Of a stretch of DNA of 64,000 nucleotides, positions 49,676 to 60,143 are shown one piece after another; the stretch's first letter is position 1; each line of letters opens with the position of its first letter. The DNA is taken from positions 1 through 64,000 of the forward strand of contig NZ_QPIB01000038.1 of assembly GCF_003671765.1 (NCBI RefSeq), written 5' to 3'. The notes under the pieces are model-generated. The model did not search any database. It saw only the letters and a program-made list of their open reading frames with translations, and was not told the origin of the DNA. The stretch comes from Xenophilus sp. E41. Lineage in GTDB: Bacteria; Pseudomonadota; Gammaproteobacteria; Burkholderiales; Burkholderiaceae_C. A program made the translations under genes and the position numbers.

Positions 49676-50454
49676 GCGCGGCAGACGGTTCGGGCGCCTC
49701 CGCGCGCAGGCAGAGCGCGCTGCGGGCACGCGCCGCGGCGCTGGCCGCGCGCGCCACGCCACACACCTGCGTGCACGACGGCGAGGGCGAGGTCGCCACC
49801 GCCCGGCAGCTGGGGCTGTGCGAATGCCACCGCTGCGGCGCCGTGTGGCAGGACGCGCAGGACGGCGAGCACTGCGAGCGCTGCGGCGCCCGGCTGCGCC
49901 ACCGCAAGACCGACAGCATCCGCCGCACCTGGGCGCTGCTCATTTCGGCGGCCATCATGTACCTGCCCGCCAATCTGCTGCCGGTGATGATCACCAAGAG
50001 CCTGTTCGGCACGCAGCAGGACACCATCCTGAGCGGCGTCATCTATTTCTGGGTCTCGGGTTCCTACGGCCTGGCGGCGCTGATCTTCACGGCCAGCTTC
50101 CTGGTGCCGCTGTTCAAGCTGGCGGCACTGTTCGTGCTGGTGGTGCTGGCGCAGCGGCGCAGCACCTGGCGCCAGCGCGAGAGGGCGCGCCTCTACCACG
50201 GGCTGGAGTTCATCGGCCGCTGGTCGATGCTCGACGTGTTCGTGGTGTCGCTGCTGGCCGGGCTGGTGCAGATCAAGGGATTCGCGGTCATCACCGCAGG
50301 TGTGGGCATCGGCGCCTTCGCCGCGGTGGTGGTCCTGACGATGCTGGCCTCGCTGAGCTTCGACCCGCGCCTGACCTGGGACACCGAGCCCGCCCCTTCA
50401 CCCGAGACCGCGGCGCCGGATGCGCCGATCGCTGCACGAGAGTCCATCGCATGA
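49672..50454 (+). CDS. pqiA: PqiA-domain membrane protein, second half of a split PqiA
   Basis: 260 residues. A zinc ribbon (CECHRCGAVWQDAQDGEHCERCG) precedes RRTWALLISAAIMYLPANLLPVMITKSLFGTQQDTILSGVIYFW, the conserved PqiA core, and the helices continue to LSFDPRLTWDTEPAP. Start overlaps the previous stop and its own stop overlaps the pqiB start (ATGA). Together with the previous gene it replaces the single PqiA protein. Confidence 0.93.
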   Translation: MSAADGSGASARRQSALRARAAALAARATPHTCVHDGEGEVATARQLGLCECHRCGAVWQDAQDGEHCERCGARLRHRKTDSIRRTWALLISAAIMYLPANLLPVMITKSLFGTQQDTILSGVIYFWVSGSYGLAALIFTASFLVPLFKLAALFVLVVLAQRRSTWRQRERARLYHGLEFIGRWSMLDVFVVSLLAGLVQIKGFAVITAGVGIGAFAAVVVLTMLASLSFDPRLTWDTEPAPSPETAAPDAPIAARESIA

Positions 50455-52097
50455 ACGAAGAAGTTCCCCCGCCCGCGGGACCCCAGCCGGCCGCGCCCCG
50501 CGTGGAGCGCCGGCGCGACTGGGTGCCCTCGCTGATCTGGCTGATCCCGATCGTGGCGGCGCTGGTCGGCATCACGCTGGTGGCCAAGATCCTGTGGAAC
50601 CGCGGGCCCGAGATCGTGCTGAGCTTCAAGACCGCCGAGGGCCTGGAGGCCGGCAAGACCGCGGTGAAGTACAAGGACGTGCAGATCGGCACCGTGCAGG
50701 CGATCCGCCTGTCGCGCGACCGCTCGCACGTGCGCGTGCAGGTGCAGCTCAACAAGGAGGCCGCCGACGGCTTCACCGCCAAGGACGCGCGCTACTGGGT
50801 GGTGCGCCCGCGCCTGGACACCTCGGGCATCTCGGGCCTGACCACGCTGCTGTCGGGGGCCTACATCGGCGCCGACGCCGGCACCGTCGACGAGACCACG
50901 GACGAGTTCGAGGGCCTGGAGCTGCCGCCCATCGTCACGCGCGACCTGAGCGGGCGGCAGTACACGCTGCGGGCGCGCGACATCGGCTCGCTGGACATCG
51001 GCTCGCCGGTGTACTTCCGCCGCATCAAGGTGGGGCAGGTGTCGTCCTTCGACCTCGACGGCGACGGCCGCGGCGTGACGATGCGCATCTTCGTCAATGC
51101 GCCCTACGACAAGTTCGTCGGCGCGAACACGCGCTTCTGGCACGCCAGCGGGCTCAACGTGCAGCTGGGCGCGAGCGGCCTGACCGTGCGCACGCAGTCG
51201 CTGGCGACCATCCTGCTGGGCGGCGTCGCCTTCGCGGCGCCCGACGACGCGATGGGGCCGGTGGCGCAGGAGAACACGGCCTATGCGCTGGCCGACGACG
51301 AAACCACGGCCATGAAGGAGCCCGACGGCCCCTCGCAGACCATGCTGATGTACTTCAACCAGTCGCTGCGCGGCCTGTCGCCCGGTGCACCGGTGGACTT
51401 CCGCGGCATCGTGCTGGGCGAGGTGAAATCGATCGGCGTGCAGTTCGACCGCTCCGAGCGCGAATTCCTCATGCCGGTGCTCATCACCGTGTATCCCGAT
51501 CGCCTGCGCCGCGCGGCCGTGGCCAGCGGGCAGGCGCCGGCGGAGTCGAAGTACACGCAGGAAGAACGGCTGCGCTTCCTGATCGGCAAGGGGCTGCGCG
51601 CGCAGTTGCGCACGGGCAACCTGCTGACCGGCCAGGTGTACGTCGCGCTGGACTTCTTCCCCAAGGAAAAGCCGGTCAAGTTCGACCCGAGCGCGAACCC
51701 GATCCAGCTGCCCACGGTCCAGAACAGCCTGGACGAGATCCAGTCGCAGGTGCAGGAGATCGCGGCCAAGATCAACAAGATCCCCTTCGAGGAGATCTCG
51801 GCCGACCTGCGCAAGACCCTGCGCACGCTCGACAAGACCCTCACCGCGGCCGAAAGCACCGTCACCCGCATCAACAACGACGTGACGCCCGAGATCGCCG
51901 CGGCCATGAAGGACGCGCGCAAGACCATCAACACCGCCGACCGCACGCTGGCCGAGGATTCGCCGCTGCAGCAGGACCTGCGGCAGACCTTGCAGGAGCT
52001 GACGCGCACCGCCGGGTCGATCCGCGTGCTGACCGACTACCTCGAACGTCACCCCGAGTCGCTGTTGCGCGGCAAACCGGACGACAAAAAGAAATGA
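50451..52097 (+). CDS. pqiB: PqiB, MCE-domain intermembrane transport protein
   Basis: 548 residues, matching the E. coli length. One N-terminal helix (LIWLIPIVAALVGITLVAKILW) anchors three MCE (MlaD) domains: EIVLSFKTAEGLEAGKTAVKYKDVQIG, YTLRARDIGSLDIGSPVYFRRIKVG and LMYFNQSLRGLSPGAPVDFRGIVLG, followed by a long coiled coil near the C-terminus (KTLRTLDKTLTAAESTVTRIN). It forms a periplasm-spanning tube for lipids. Its stop overlaps the pqiC start. Confidence 0.95.
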   Translation: MNEEVPPPAGPQPAAPRVERRRDWVPSLIWLIPIVAALVGITLVAKILWNRGPEIVLSFKTAEGLEAGKTAVKYKDVQIGTVQAIRLSRDRSHVRVQVQLNKEAADGFTAKDARYWVVRPRLDTSGISGLTTLLSGAYIGADAGTVDETTDEFEGLELPPIVTRDLSGRQYTLRARDIGSLDIGSPVYFRRIKVGQVSSFDLDGDGRGVTMRIFVNAPYDKFVGANTRFWHASGLNVQLGASGLTVRTQSLATILLGGVAFAAPDDAMGPVAQENTAYALADDETTAMKEPDGPSQTMLMYFNQSLRGLSPGAPVDFRGIVLGEVKSIGVQFDRSEREFLMPVLITVYPDRLRRAAVASGQAPAESKYTQEERLRFLIGKGLRAQLRTGNLLTGQVYVALDFFPKEKPVKFDPSANPIQLPTVQNSLDEIQSQVQEIAAKINKIPFEEISADLRKTLRTLDKTLTAAESTVTRINNDVTPEIAAAMKDARKTINTADRTLAEDSPLQQDLRQTLQELTRTAGSIRVLTDYLERHPESLLRGKPDDKKK

Positions 52098-52699
52098 AGC
52101 TTTTCCTCATCGCCGGCTGGGCCGTGGCCGCGCTGCTGTCCGCCTGCTCGACGCCCGTCACCCGCTACTACACCCTGGCCGACCCCTCCGCGGTGAGCGC
52201 GCCACGCAACGCCACACCGCTGTTCATCGAACTCGCGCCCCTGGCCTTGCCCGAGCGGCTGGCGCGGCCACAGATGGTGGTGCGCAGGGCCGATGCGGCG
52301 AGCACCGAAGTCGATGTGCTGGAGCAGCACCGCTGGTCCTCGTCCTTCGAGAGCGAGTTGCGCGACGCCCTGGCCAGTGGGGTCGCTGCGCGCCTGGGCG
52401 CCGCGGACTCGACCCGCGGCGGCCGCCAGACCGGCCAGCCCGCTTGGCGCATCGCGGTGCAAGTGCGCCAGTTCGATGCCATCGACGGCACGCGCGTCGA
52501 CGCGGCGCTGAGCTGGACGCTGCGGCGCACCGACGGCGACCGCAGCGCGGCGTGCCAGTGGTCGGCCAGCGAGCCCGCCGGCGCAGGCATCGATGCGCTG
52601 GCCCAGGCCGCGCAGCGGCTCACGGCGAAGGCCTCGGAGGCCATCGCGCGGCATGTGGCGGCCGCGCAGGCCGGCACCCTGGCCGACTGCAGGATTTGA
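52094..52699 (+). CDS. pqiC: PqiC family outer-membrane lipoprotein
   Basis: 201 residues with lipobox LLSAC (about residue 14-18). The mature part STPVTRYYTLADPS, IELAPLALPERLARPQMVVRR and WSSSFESELRDAL is the ABC-type transport auxiliary (PqiC/YmbA) fold. It caps the PqiB tube at the outer membrane. Last gene of the pqi operon; the dual stem-loop repeat follows its stop. Confidence 0.93.
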   Translation: MKLFLIAGWAVAALLSACSTPVTRYYTLADPSAVSAPRNATPLFIELAPLALPERLARPQMVVRRADAASTEVDVLEQHRWSSSFESELRDALASGVAARLGAADSTRGGRQTGQPAWRIAVQVRQFDAIDGTRVDAALSWTLRRTDGDRSAACQWSASEPAGAGIDALAQAAQRLTAKASEAIARHVAAAQAGTLADCRI

Positions 52700-52702
52700 A
52701 CG

Positions 52703-52756
52703 AAAAGGGCCTGCGGCGCCCACGGGGCGTGCGCGGGGCGCTATCGATTTCGTAGC
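52703..52756 (+). repeat. Dual stem-loop intergenic repeat, copy 6
   Basis: AAAAGGGCCTGCG, GCGCCCACGGGGCGTGCGC stem and GCTATCGATTTCGTAGC second stem. It lies between convergent pqiC and the next leftward gene, and could act as a shared terminator. Confidence 0.78.
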
Positions 52757-52761
52757 AATCG

Positions 52762-53241
52762 TCAGCCCGTGCGCCGCCACCAGCGGCGCACGCCCAGGCG
52801 CCAGGCCCGCACGCGCCGCCACGGCGCGCTCTCGCGCACCCGGGCCAGCACGGCGTCCTTCCAGCCCTTCCAGCGCGGATACCAGCGGGCGAACCAGGCC
52901 AGGCGCATGAGCGTCGGCTGCACCAGCTGGAACAGCCGCGCCAGCACGGCGGTGCCCAGCAGCTTGGCGCCGCCGAGCAGCAGCAGTCCCGTGAGCACAT
53001 GGCCGCGCCCGAAGAGCGCGAGCGCCAGCAGCTTGACCGGGATCAGCGCCAGCATCGGCACGCCGAAGGCGAGCAGCGCGGCCCACGGCGGCAGCGTCTG
53101 CAGCCAACGCTCCAGCCGCGCCCACAGCGGCAGCCGGGCGAGTCGCCCGACCAGCGCGGCGAGCGGCTCCCAGCCCCATTCCTCGAACAGGAGCAGCGGC
53201 ACCAGCAGGGCCGTGCCGATGGCGCGCAGCAGACGTTTCAT
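52762..53241 (-). CDS. Small inner-membrane protein of unknown function
   Basis: 159 residues. A hydrophobic N-terminus (GTALLVPLLLFEEWGWEPL), then LLAFGVPMLALIPVKLLALALFGRGHVLTGLLLLGGAKLLGTAVLARLFQL, and a Trp/Arg-rich cytoplasmic tail (WYPRWKGWKDAVLAR; RAWRLGVRRWWRR). Two to three membrane helices. No recognised catalytic motif; likely a conserved hypothetical of the group. The basic, tryptophan-rich end could touch membrane or nucleic acid. Confidence 0.75.
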   Translation of the reverse strand: MKRLLRAIGTALLVPLLLFEEWGWEPLAALVGRLARLPLWARLERWLQTLPPWAALLAFGVPMLALIPVKLLALALFGRGHVLTGLLLLGGAKLLGTAVLARLFQLVQPTLMRLAWFARWYPRWKGWKDAVLARVRESAPWRRVRAWRLGVRRWWRRTG

Positions 53242-53321
53242 GGGCCGAGCCTAACCGCCGGGCGCGCCGGTGCCCTATGGCAAACTTCCGCGCTTTTCCC
53301 CAGGGCAGACCCGAAGAAAGC

Positions 53322-55700
<2,379 letters not shown>

Positions 55701-55786
55701 GTGCGTTCAGGCAGACGGAAAATCTGGCGATTTATCCTTTCAAGAAATTTTGATGGTCATCGGCAAGTAGTTGATCACAAAGGGAA

Positions 55787-55807
55787 TTGAGAGAAATATC
55801 TTCTCAA
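55787..55807. promoter_or_regulatory. Imperfect palindrome in front of the HipA/YjjJ-like gene
   Basis: TTGAGA and TCTCAA arms (55787-55792, 55802-55807) with a 9-base spacer, inside an A+T-rich segment (55730-55823) unlike the rest of the region. A second TCAA-N6-TTGA dyad lies upstream at about 55739-55752. These are candidate operators for an autoregulated toxin-like gene. Confidence 0.5.
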
Positions 55808-55823
55808 CATTCTTTTCAACCAC

Positions 55824-57206
55824 GTGCCGGCCGCTTCCGTCTCCGTCGACATGCTTCGCCAGCGGCTGGGCTTCCAGGCGCCCGTTGGCGCAGGCGAGCT
55901 GGCGTCAGCGCTGGGCATCAGCGTGCCGACCGTGCATCGCCTGCTGGCACGGCTGGCGCCGGGCGAACTGGTCACGGCCGGCCGCGCACGCCGCACACGC
56001 TACGGCCTGTCGCGGGCCCTGCGCGGCAGGTCGTCCAACCTGCCCCTCCACGCGGTCGACGCACACGGGCGGCTTCATGCCTTGAGCGCGCTGAAGCCGC
56101 TGCGGCCCGAAGGCCATTGGCTGGACTTGTCCGGCACGGAATGGCCGGTGCCCGCAGTGGCGGCCGATGGCTGGTGGCCCGGCCTGCCGTACCCGCTGCA
56201 GCAGATGCGCCCGCAGGGCTACATGGGGCGGCAGTTCGCGCGCGCCGAGCATCGACGGCTGCAGGTGCCCGCCGACGTGGCCCAATGGAGCGACGACGAC
56301 GCGCTCTTCGCGATGAGCCAGGCCGGCAGCGACCTCAGCGGCAACCTCATCGTCGGCGAGGCCGCCACCGAGCTGTGGCTGACCGAGCGCGCGGCAGGCG
56401 TCGAGCCGGTGCCGCCGGGCGATCTGCCAGCGCACTATCTGGCGCAGGCCGAGCTCGCGGTGTCGGCCGGCGCGACCGGGTCGAGTGCGGCGGGCGAGTT
56501 CCCCAAGTTCACCGCCCGGCGCGCACTCGATGGCGCGGCGACGCCGCACGTGATCGTCAAGTTTTCCGGTGCGGAGGATTCCGCCACGGTGCGGCGCTGG
56601 TCCGACCTGCTGGTCTGCGAGCATCTGGCGCTCGCCCATGCGGGCGCGTTGCCCGGCTTGCGTGCGGCGCACAGCCGGGTGCTGGCGGCGGGCGGGCGCA
56701 CCTTCCTCGAGGTCGAGCGCTTCGATCGCCACGGTGAGGCCGGCCGTAGCCCGCTGGTGGCGCTGGACGTGGTCAACGCCGCCTTCATCGGCAGCCCGAG
56801 CGCCGACTGGCCCCTGCTGCTGGCGCGCCTGGGCGCCCTCGGCCTCGTCGACGACGACACGCAGGCGGCCGTGCAGCGTCTGTGGTGGTTCGGCCGCCTG
56901 ATCGCCAACACCGACATGCACACAGGCAACCTGGCCTTCGTGCCCGTCGCCGGTCGGCTGCAGCTGGCGCCGGCCTACGACATGCTGCCCATGCGCCATG
57001 CCCCGCTGCCTGGCGGCGAATTGCCCGCGCGCGAGGTCGAACTGGCGCTGCCCGCACCGGCCCAGCGCGCGGCCTGGCTGGAGGCGTGCACGGCGGCCCT
57101 CGGCTTCTGGCAGGAGGCCGCCGGCGACGCGCGCATCGGCGATGGCTTTCGCGCCGTATGCGCGGAGCACGCGGCCGCGCTGACGCGCCTGCGGGACAGG
57201 GCATGA
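55824..57206 (+). CDS. HipA family kinase-like protein with own HTH (YjjJ-like solitary toxin)
   Basis: 460 residues from a GTG. An N-terminal helix-turn-helix (GAGELASALGISVPTVHRLLARLAPGELV) precedes a HipA-like domain: VIVKFSG (K246, ATP), NTDMHTGNLAF (D364, H366, N369) and PAYDMLPM (D386, metal). Architecture and length follow E. coli YjjJ, a HipA relative lacking a separate HipB partner. It may phosphorylate a tRNA-synthetase-like target and control its own gene through the HTH. The promoter is A+T-rich and holds palindromes. Confidence 0.88.
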   Translation: MPAASVSVDMLRQRLGFQAPVGAGELASALGISVPTVHRLLARLAPGELVTAGRARRTRYGLSRALRGRSSNLPLHAVDAHGRLHALSALKPLRPEGHWLDLSGTEWPVPAVAADGWWPGLPYPLQQMRPQGYMGRQFARAEHRRLQVPADVAQWSDDDALFAMSQAGSDLSGNLIVGEAATELWLTERAAGVEPVPPGDLPAHYLAQAELAVSAGATGSSAAGEFPKFTARRALDGAATPHVIVKFSGAEDSATVRRWSDLLVCEHLALAHAGALPGLRAAHSRVLAAGGRTFLEVERFDRHGEAGRSPLVALDVVNAAFIGSPSADWPLLLARLGALGLVDDDTQAAVQRLWWFGRLIANTDMHTGNLAFVPVAGRLQLAPAYDMLPMRHAPLPGGELPAREVELALPAPAQRAAWLEACTAALGFWQEAAGDARIGDGFRAVCAEHAAALTRLRDRA

Positions 57207-57255
57207 GGCCGGCCCGCGGCACGGCGGGCACTGCTCTTGCACAATCCCCACCCGC

Positions 57256-58326
57256 ATGAAAGCCCTGCGCCTCTACGCCGGCCCCGCCGCCCGCGCCCAC
57301 ATCGCCGACCACGGCCTGTCGCCCGCCGACGTGCGGGTGGTCCCCGGCGCGGCCGGCGGTCCCAAGGGGCTGATCCTCGGCCCGCTCGACCGCTTTCTCT
57401 TCGGCGAATGGCTGCCGCAGTCGAGCCAGCCGGTGGACTTCGTCGGCGCGTCGATCGGCGCGTGGCGCCTGGCCACGGCCTGCCTGAATGATCCCGCCGA
57501 GGCCTTCGCCCGCTTCGAGCGCGACTACGTGCAGCAGCGCTTCGACACGCCCAGGGGCGGAAGGCGCATGGGCGCGGCGGAGGTCAGCGCCAATTTCTCG
57601 CAGAGCCTGCAGGGCTTCTTCGGCGGCCGCGCCGGCGAGGTGCTGGCGCATCCGCGCTACCGGCTCCACATCGTGACCGCCCGCGGGCGCCACATCCTGG
57701 GCCGCGAGGGCAGGGCGCGCACGGTGGCCGGCTACCTCGGCGCCTTCGCCAGCAACAGCCTGAGCCGCCGCAGCCTCGGCGCGTGGCTGGAGCGCTGCGT
57801 GTTCTCCACGCCGGGTTCGTCCTTGCCCTTCGACACCCTGGACTTCCGCACGCGCCGCGTCGAGCTGGCGGAGGGCAACTTCCAGCCGGCGCTGCAGGCC
57901 TCGTGCTCGATCCCTTTCGTGCTGCAGGCGGTGCACGACATTCCCGGCGGCCCGCCCGGCGCCTACTGGGACGGCGGCATCACCGACTACCACCTGCACC
58001 TGAAATACAGCAACCCGGACGGCATCGTGCTGTACCCGCACTTCCAGCAGGCGGTGGTGCCCGGCTGGCTCGACAAGGGCCTGAAGTGGCGGCACCGCGC
58101 CACGCCGTTTCTCGACCGCATGGTGGTCCTCGCGCCCGACCCCGATTGGGTGCGCACCCTGCCGCGCGGCAAGCTGCCCGACCGCACCGACTTCACCGGC
58201 TATGCCGGCGACAGCGACGCGCGCATCGCTGCCTGGACCAGGGCGGTGGGCGAGGCGGGGCGGCTGGCCGACGAGTGGGCCGAGTGGCTGCGCCGGCCCG
58301 ACCCGAAGGCGGTGCTGCCCCTGTAA
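57256..58326 (+). CDS. Patatin-like phospholipase
   Basis: 356 residues. Catalytic dyad: S66 in GASIGAW (GxSxG) and D239 in YWDGGITDY (DGG). An oxyanion-type stretch GAAGGPKG lies near residue 32. It should hydrolyse acyl chains from phospholipids or glycerides in the cytoplasm or at the membrane; no signal peptide. It starts 49 bases after the HipA-like gene on the same strand and could be co-transcribed, though no link is known. Confidence 0.92.
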   Translation: MKALRLYAGPAARAHIADHGLSPADVRVVPGAAGGPKGLILGPLDRFLFGEWLPQSSQPVDFVGASIGAWRLATACLNDPAEAFARFERDYVQQRFDTPRGGRRMGAAEVSANFSQSLQGFFGGRAGEVLAHPRYRLHIVTARGRHILGREGRARTVAGYLGAFASNSLSRRSLGAWLERCVFSTPGSSLPFDTLDFRTRRVELAEGNFQPALQASCSIPFVLQAVHDIPGGPPGAYWDGGITDYHLHLKYSNPDGIVLYPHFQQAVVPGWLDKGLKWRHRATPFLDRMVVLAPDPDWVRTLPRGKLPDRTDFTGYAGDSDARIAAWTRAVGEAGRLADEWAEWLRRPDPKAVLPL

Positions 58327-58331
58327 GCGTT

Positions 58332-59126
58332 CTAGGACTTCAACGCCAGCGGCACGGGAATGCGCAGGTCGCCGCCGGCGTAGGGGTTGGTGTGGCGCGC
58401 CAGCTGCCAGAACACCAGGGTCAGTGCCAGGGCGAACACGGCGAGGATGAGCCGTCCGGCAGGCGGCCGGTCCATGTGACAGACCGCCAGCGCCACGGCC
58501 GCGAAGAACGCCAGCATGAGCACGAGCGTCCATTGGCTGTTGTCCGTCGTGTCCGTCCCGATCAGCAGCCGGCGATCGCGGGCCTCCTGCAGTTCGCCGG
58601 TGGCGCGCATCCACTCGGCGGCCAGGGCCGGCCTCATGGCGCCGTCTGCCACGCCCATCACCCGCATCGCCTTCAGGGCGGCTGTCGCGCGCGGGTCGGC
58701 GACCTGGTTGGCGTCGCGGCCCCATTCGGCGTCGGCCACCGCGGCGCGGTAGTCCTGCAGCAGGGTTGCCGCGGCGGGCTGCTGCGGGGCCGCGGATTCG
58801 GCGAGCACCGCGAGCCGATTGAAGGCGAGGGCTTCCTTGAAGGCCGCGTCCACCGCCTGGCGCTGCTGTGCCCAGAGGTCCGCGGCCAGGAACCCGAGCA
58901 GCAGCGCGAACAGCACCGTGACGATCTGGAACGCCGGCCCCACGGGCAGCAGCCGGGCGTTCTGCAGATGCCGGCGATGCAGCAGTTGCAGCACCCCGGC
59001 CGAAGCGGCGAACATCACGAGGCCATAGGCGGCGCAGACGAGCAATTGCGCCCAGGCAGGCAGAAGGAAGACGTGGTCGAGCATGGCGGTGAGCGGGGGC
59101 GCAAGGGCAAAAGCGGCGGGCGGCAT
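58332..59126 (-). CDS. DUF4239 (bestrophin-like) membrane protein
   Basis: 264 residues from ATG 59126 (or 250 from 59084). N-terminal pair of helices (LLVCAAYGLVMFAASAGVLQLL and FQIVTVLFALLLGFLAADLW), a soluble middle with a helix QAVDAAFKEALAFNRLAVLAES as in DUF4239, and two C-terminal helices (TLVLMLAFFAAVALAV; LILAVFALALTLVFW). Function of the family is not established; ion-channel-like roles are suggested by the bestrophin resemblance. Ends 5 bases from the convergent patatin gene. Confidence 0.82.
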   Translation of the reverse strand: MPPAAFALAPPLTAMLDHVFLLPAWAQLLVCAAYGLVMFAASAGVLQLLHRRHLQNARLLPVGPAFQIVTVLFALLLGFLAADLWAQQRQAVDAAFKEALAFNRLAVLAESAAPQQPAAATLLQDYRAAVADAEWGRDANQVADPRATAALKAMRVMGVADGAMRPALAAEWMRATGELQEARDRRLLIGTDTTDNSQWTLVLMLAFFAAVALAVCHMDRPPAGRLILAVFALALTLVFWQLARHTNPYAGGDLRIPVPLALKS

Positions 59127-59167
59127 CGTAGCCCGCCCGATCTCCGCCTTCGTGCGATCGCTGTGTT

Positions 59168-59221
59168 GCTATCAAAAAATAGCTGCCGGCGCCCGTGGGA
59201 CGGGCGCTGGCAGCCATTTTG
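59168..59221 (-). repeat. Dual stem-loop intergenic repeat, copy 7 (reversed)
   Basis: Read on the minus strand: AAAATGGCTGCCA, GCGCCCGTCCCACGGGCGC stem, then GCAGCTATTTTTTGATAGC second stem. It separates the DUF4239 gene from the lyase gene and is the only copy in this orientation in the window. Confidence 0.83.
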
Positions 59222-59240
59222 ATCTGAGAGCCGGCCGGTG

Positions 59241-60116
59241 TCAGTCCGCCAGCTCGTAGTGCGCCTGGCGTTCCTCGAAGGCCTTCCAGCCGATCACGTC
59301 CTTGAACTCGGGCATCGTGACCTGCCCCGCGGGCAGACCGTCGACGTCGCCCGTGCGGCGCGCCGCGAGGGTCGCCAGGTTGGCCTGCAGTGCGTGCACC
59401 GTGCTCATCAGCGTGACGATCGGGTAGGTCGCGAAGGCGGCCACCGATTCGATCTGCTCGCGGCTGAGCTTGGCCATCCACAGGCCCTGCATCAGTTGCA
59501 GCGACAGTCGCCGGCCCGACACCTCGCGCAGCCTGACCAGGTCGTCGTAGCCCTGGAAGGTGCGCGAGATGGGCTGGATCAGGTCGGCGCCGGCCTCGGC
59601 GTAGCGGGCCGCGCGGTCCAGCGCCTCCGACGGGTCGAGCACGTCGGTGCGCGCCACGATCAGAAAGTCCGGGTCCTGCCGTGCATCGACGGCGGCCTTG
59701 ATGCGCGCCACCGCGTCCTTGAGCGGCACCACCGGCATCACCGAGGCCGCCGCGGGGCAGCGCTTGGGGCTGATCTGGTCCTCGATCGAGATGGCGGCGA
59801 CGCCGGTCTTCTCGAACTCGCGCACGGTGCGGGCCACGTTGATGACGTTGCCGTAACCCGTGTCGGCGTCCGCGAAGATCGGCTTCTTCACGATGTTGGC
59901 GATGCGGTTCACCACGGCGACGTTCTCGGTCAGCGTGTAGACCTCCATGTCGGGCTGGCCGAGCAGCGAGGCCGAGATGCCGAAGCCGGTGGTGAAGATG
60001 CCGTCGAAATCCGACTGGTCGACCAGCAGGGCCGAGAGGGCGTCCTGCACGCCGGCCATCCAGAAGGTGGGGCCGTCGGTGATGCGTTGGCGAAGGGTCT
60101 GGCGCAAGGTGGGCAT
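59241..60116 (-). CDS. Isocitrate lyase/PEP mutase superfamily enzyme with altered active-site loop
   Basis: 291 residues. Metal ligands D83, D85 in FADADTGYGN and E112 in IEDQ. The catalytic loop reads SPKRCPAA with C120, whereas classical lyases have K-K/R-C-G-H; the Gly-His pair is replaced by Pro-Ala. It is probably a carbon-carbon lyase or decarboxylase on a small dicarboxylate (2-methylisocitrate, dimethylmalate or oxaloacetate-like). It is the last gene after an ABC importer, which may bring its substrate in. Confidence 0.9.
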   Translation of the reverse strand: MPTLRQTLRQRITDGPTFWMAGVQDALSALLVDQSDFDGIFTTGFGISASLLGQPDMEVYTLTENVAVVNRIANIVKKPIFADADTGYGNVINVARTVREFEKTGVAAISIEDQISPKRCPAAASVMPVVPLKDAVARIKAAVDARQDPDFLIVARTDVLDPSEALDRAARYAEAGADLIQPISRTFQGYDDLVRLREVSGRRLSLQLMQGLWMAKLSREQIESVAAFATYPIVTLMSTVHALQANLATLAARRTGDVDGLPAGQVTMPEFKDVIGWKAFEERQAHYELAD

Positions 60117-60143
60117 GGGGTGGCTCCTGGTCGATGGACGTGT

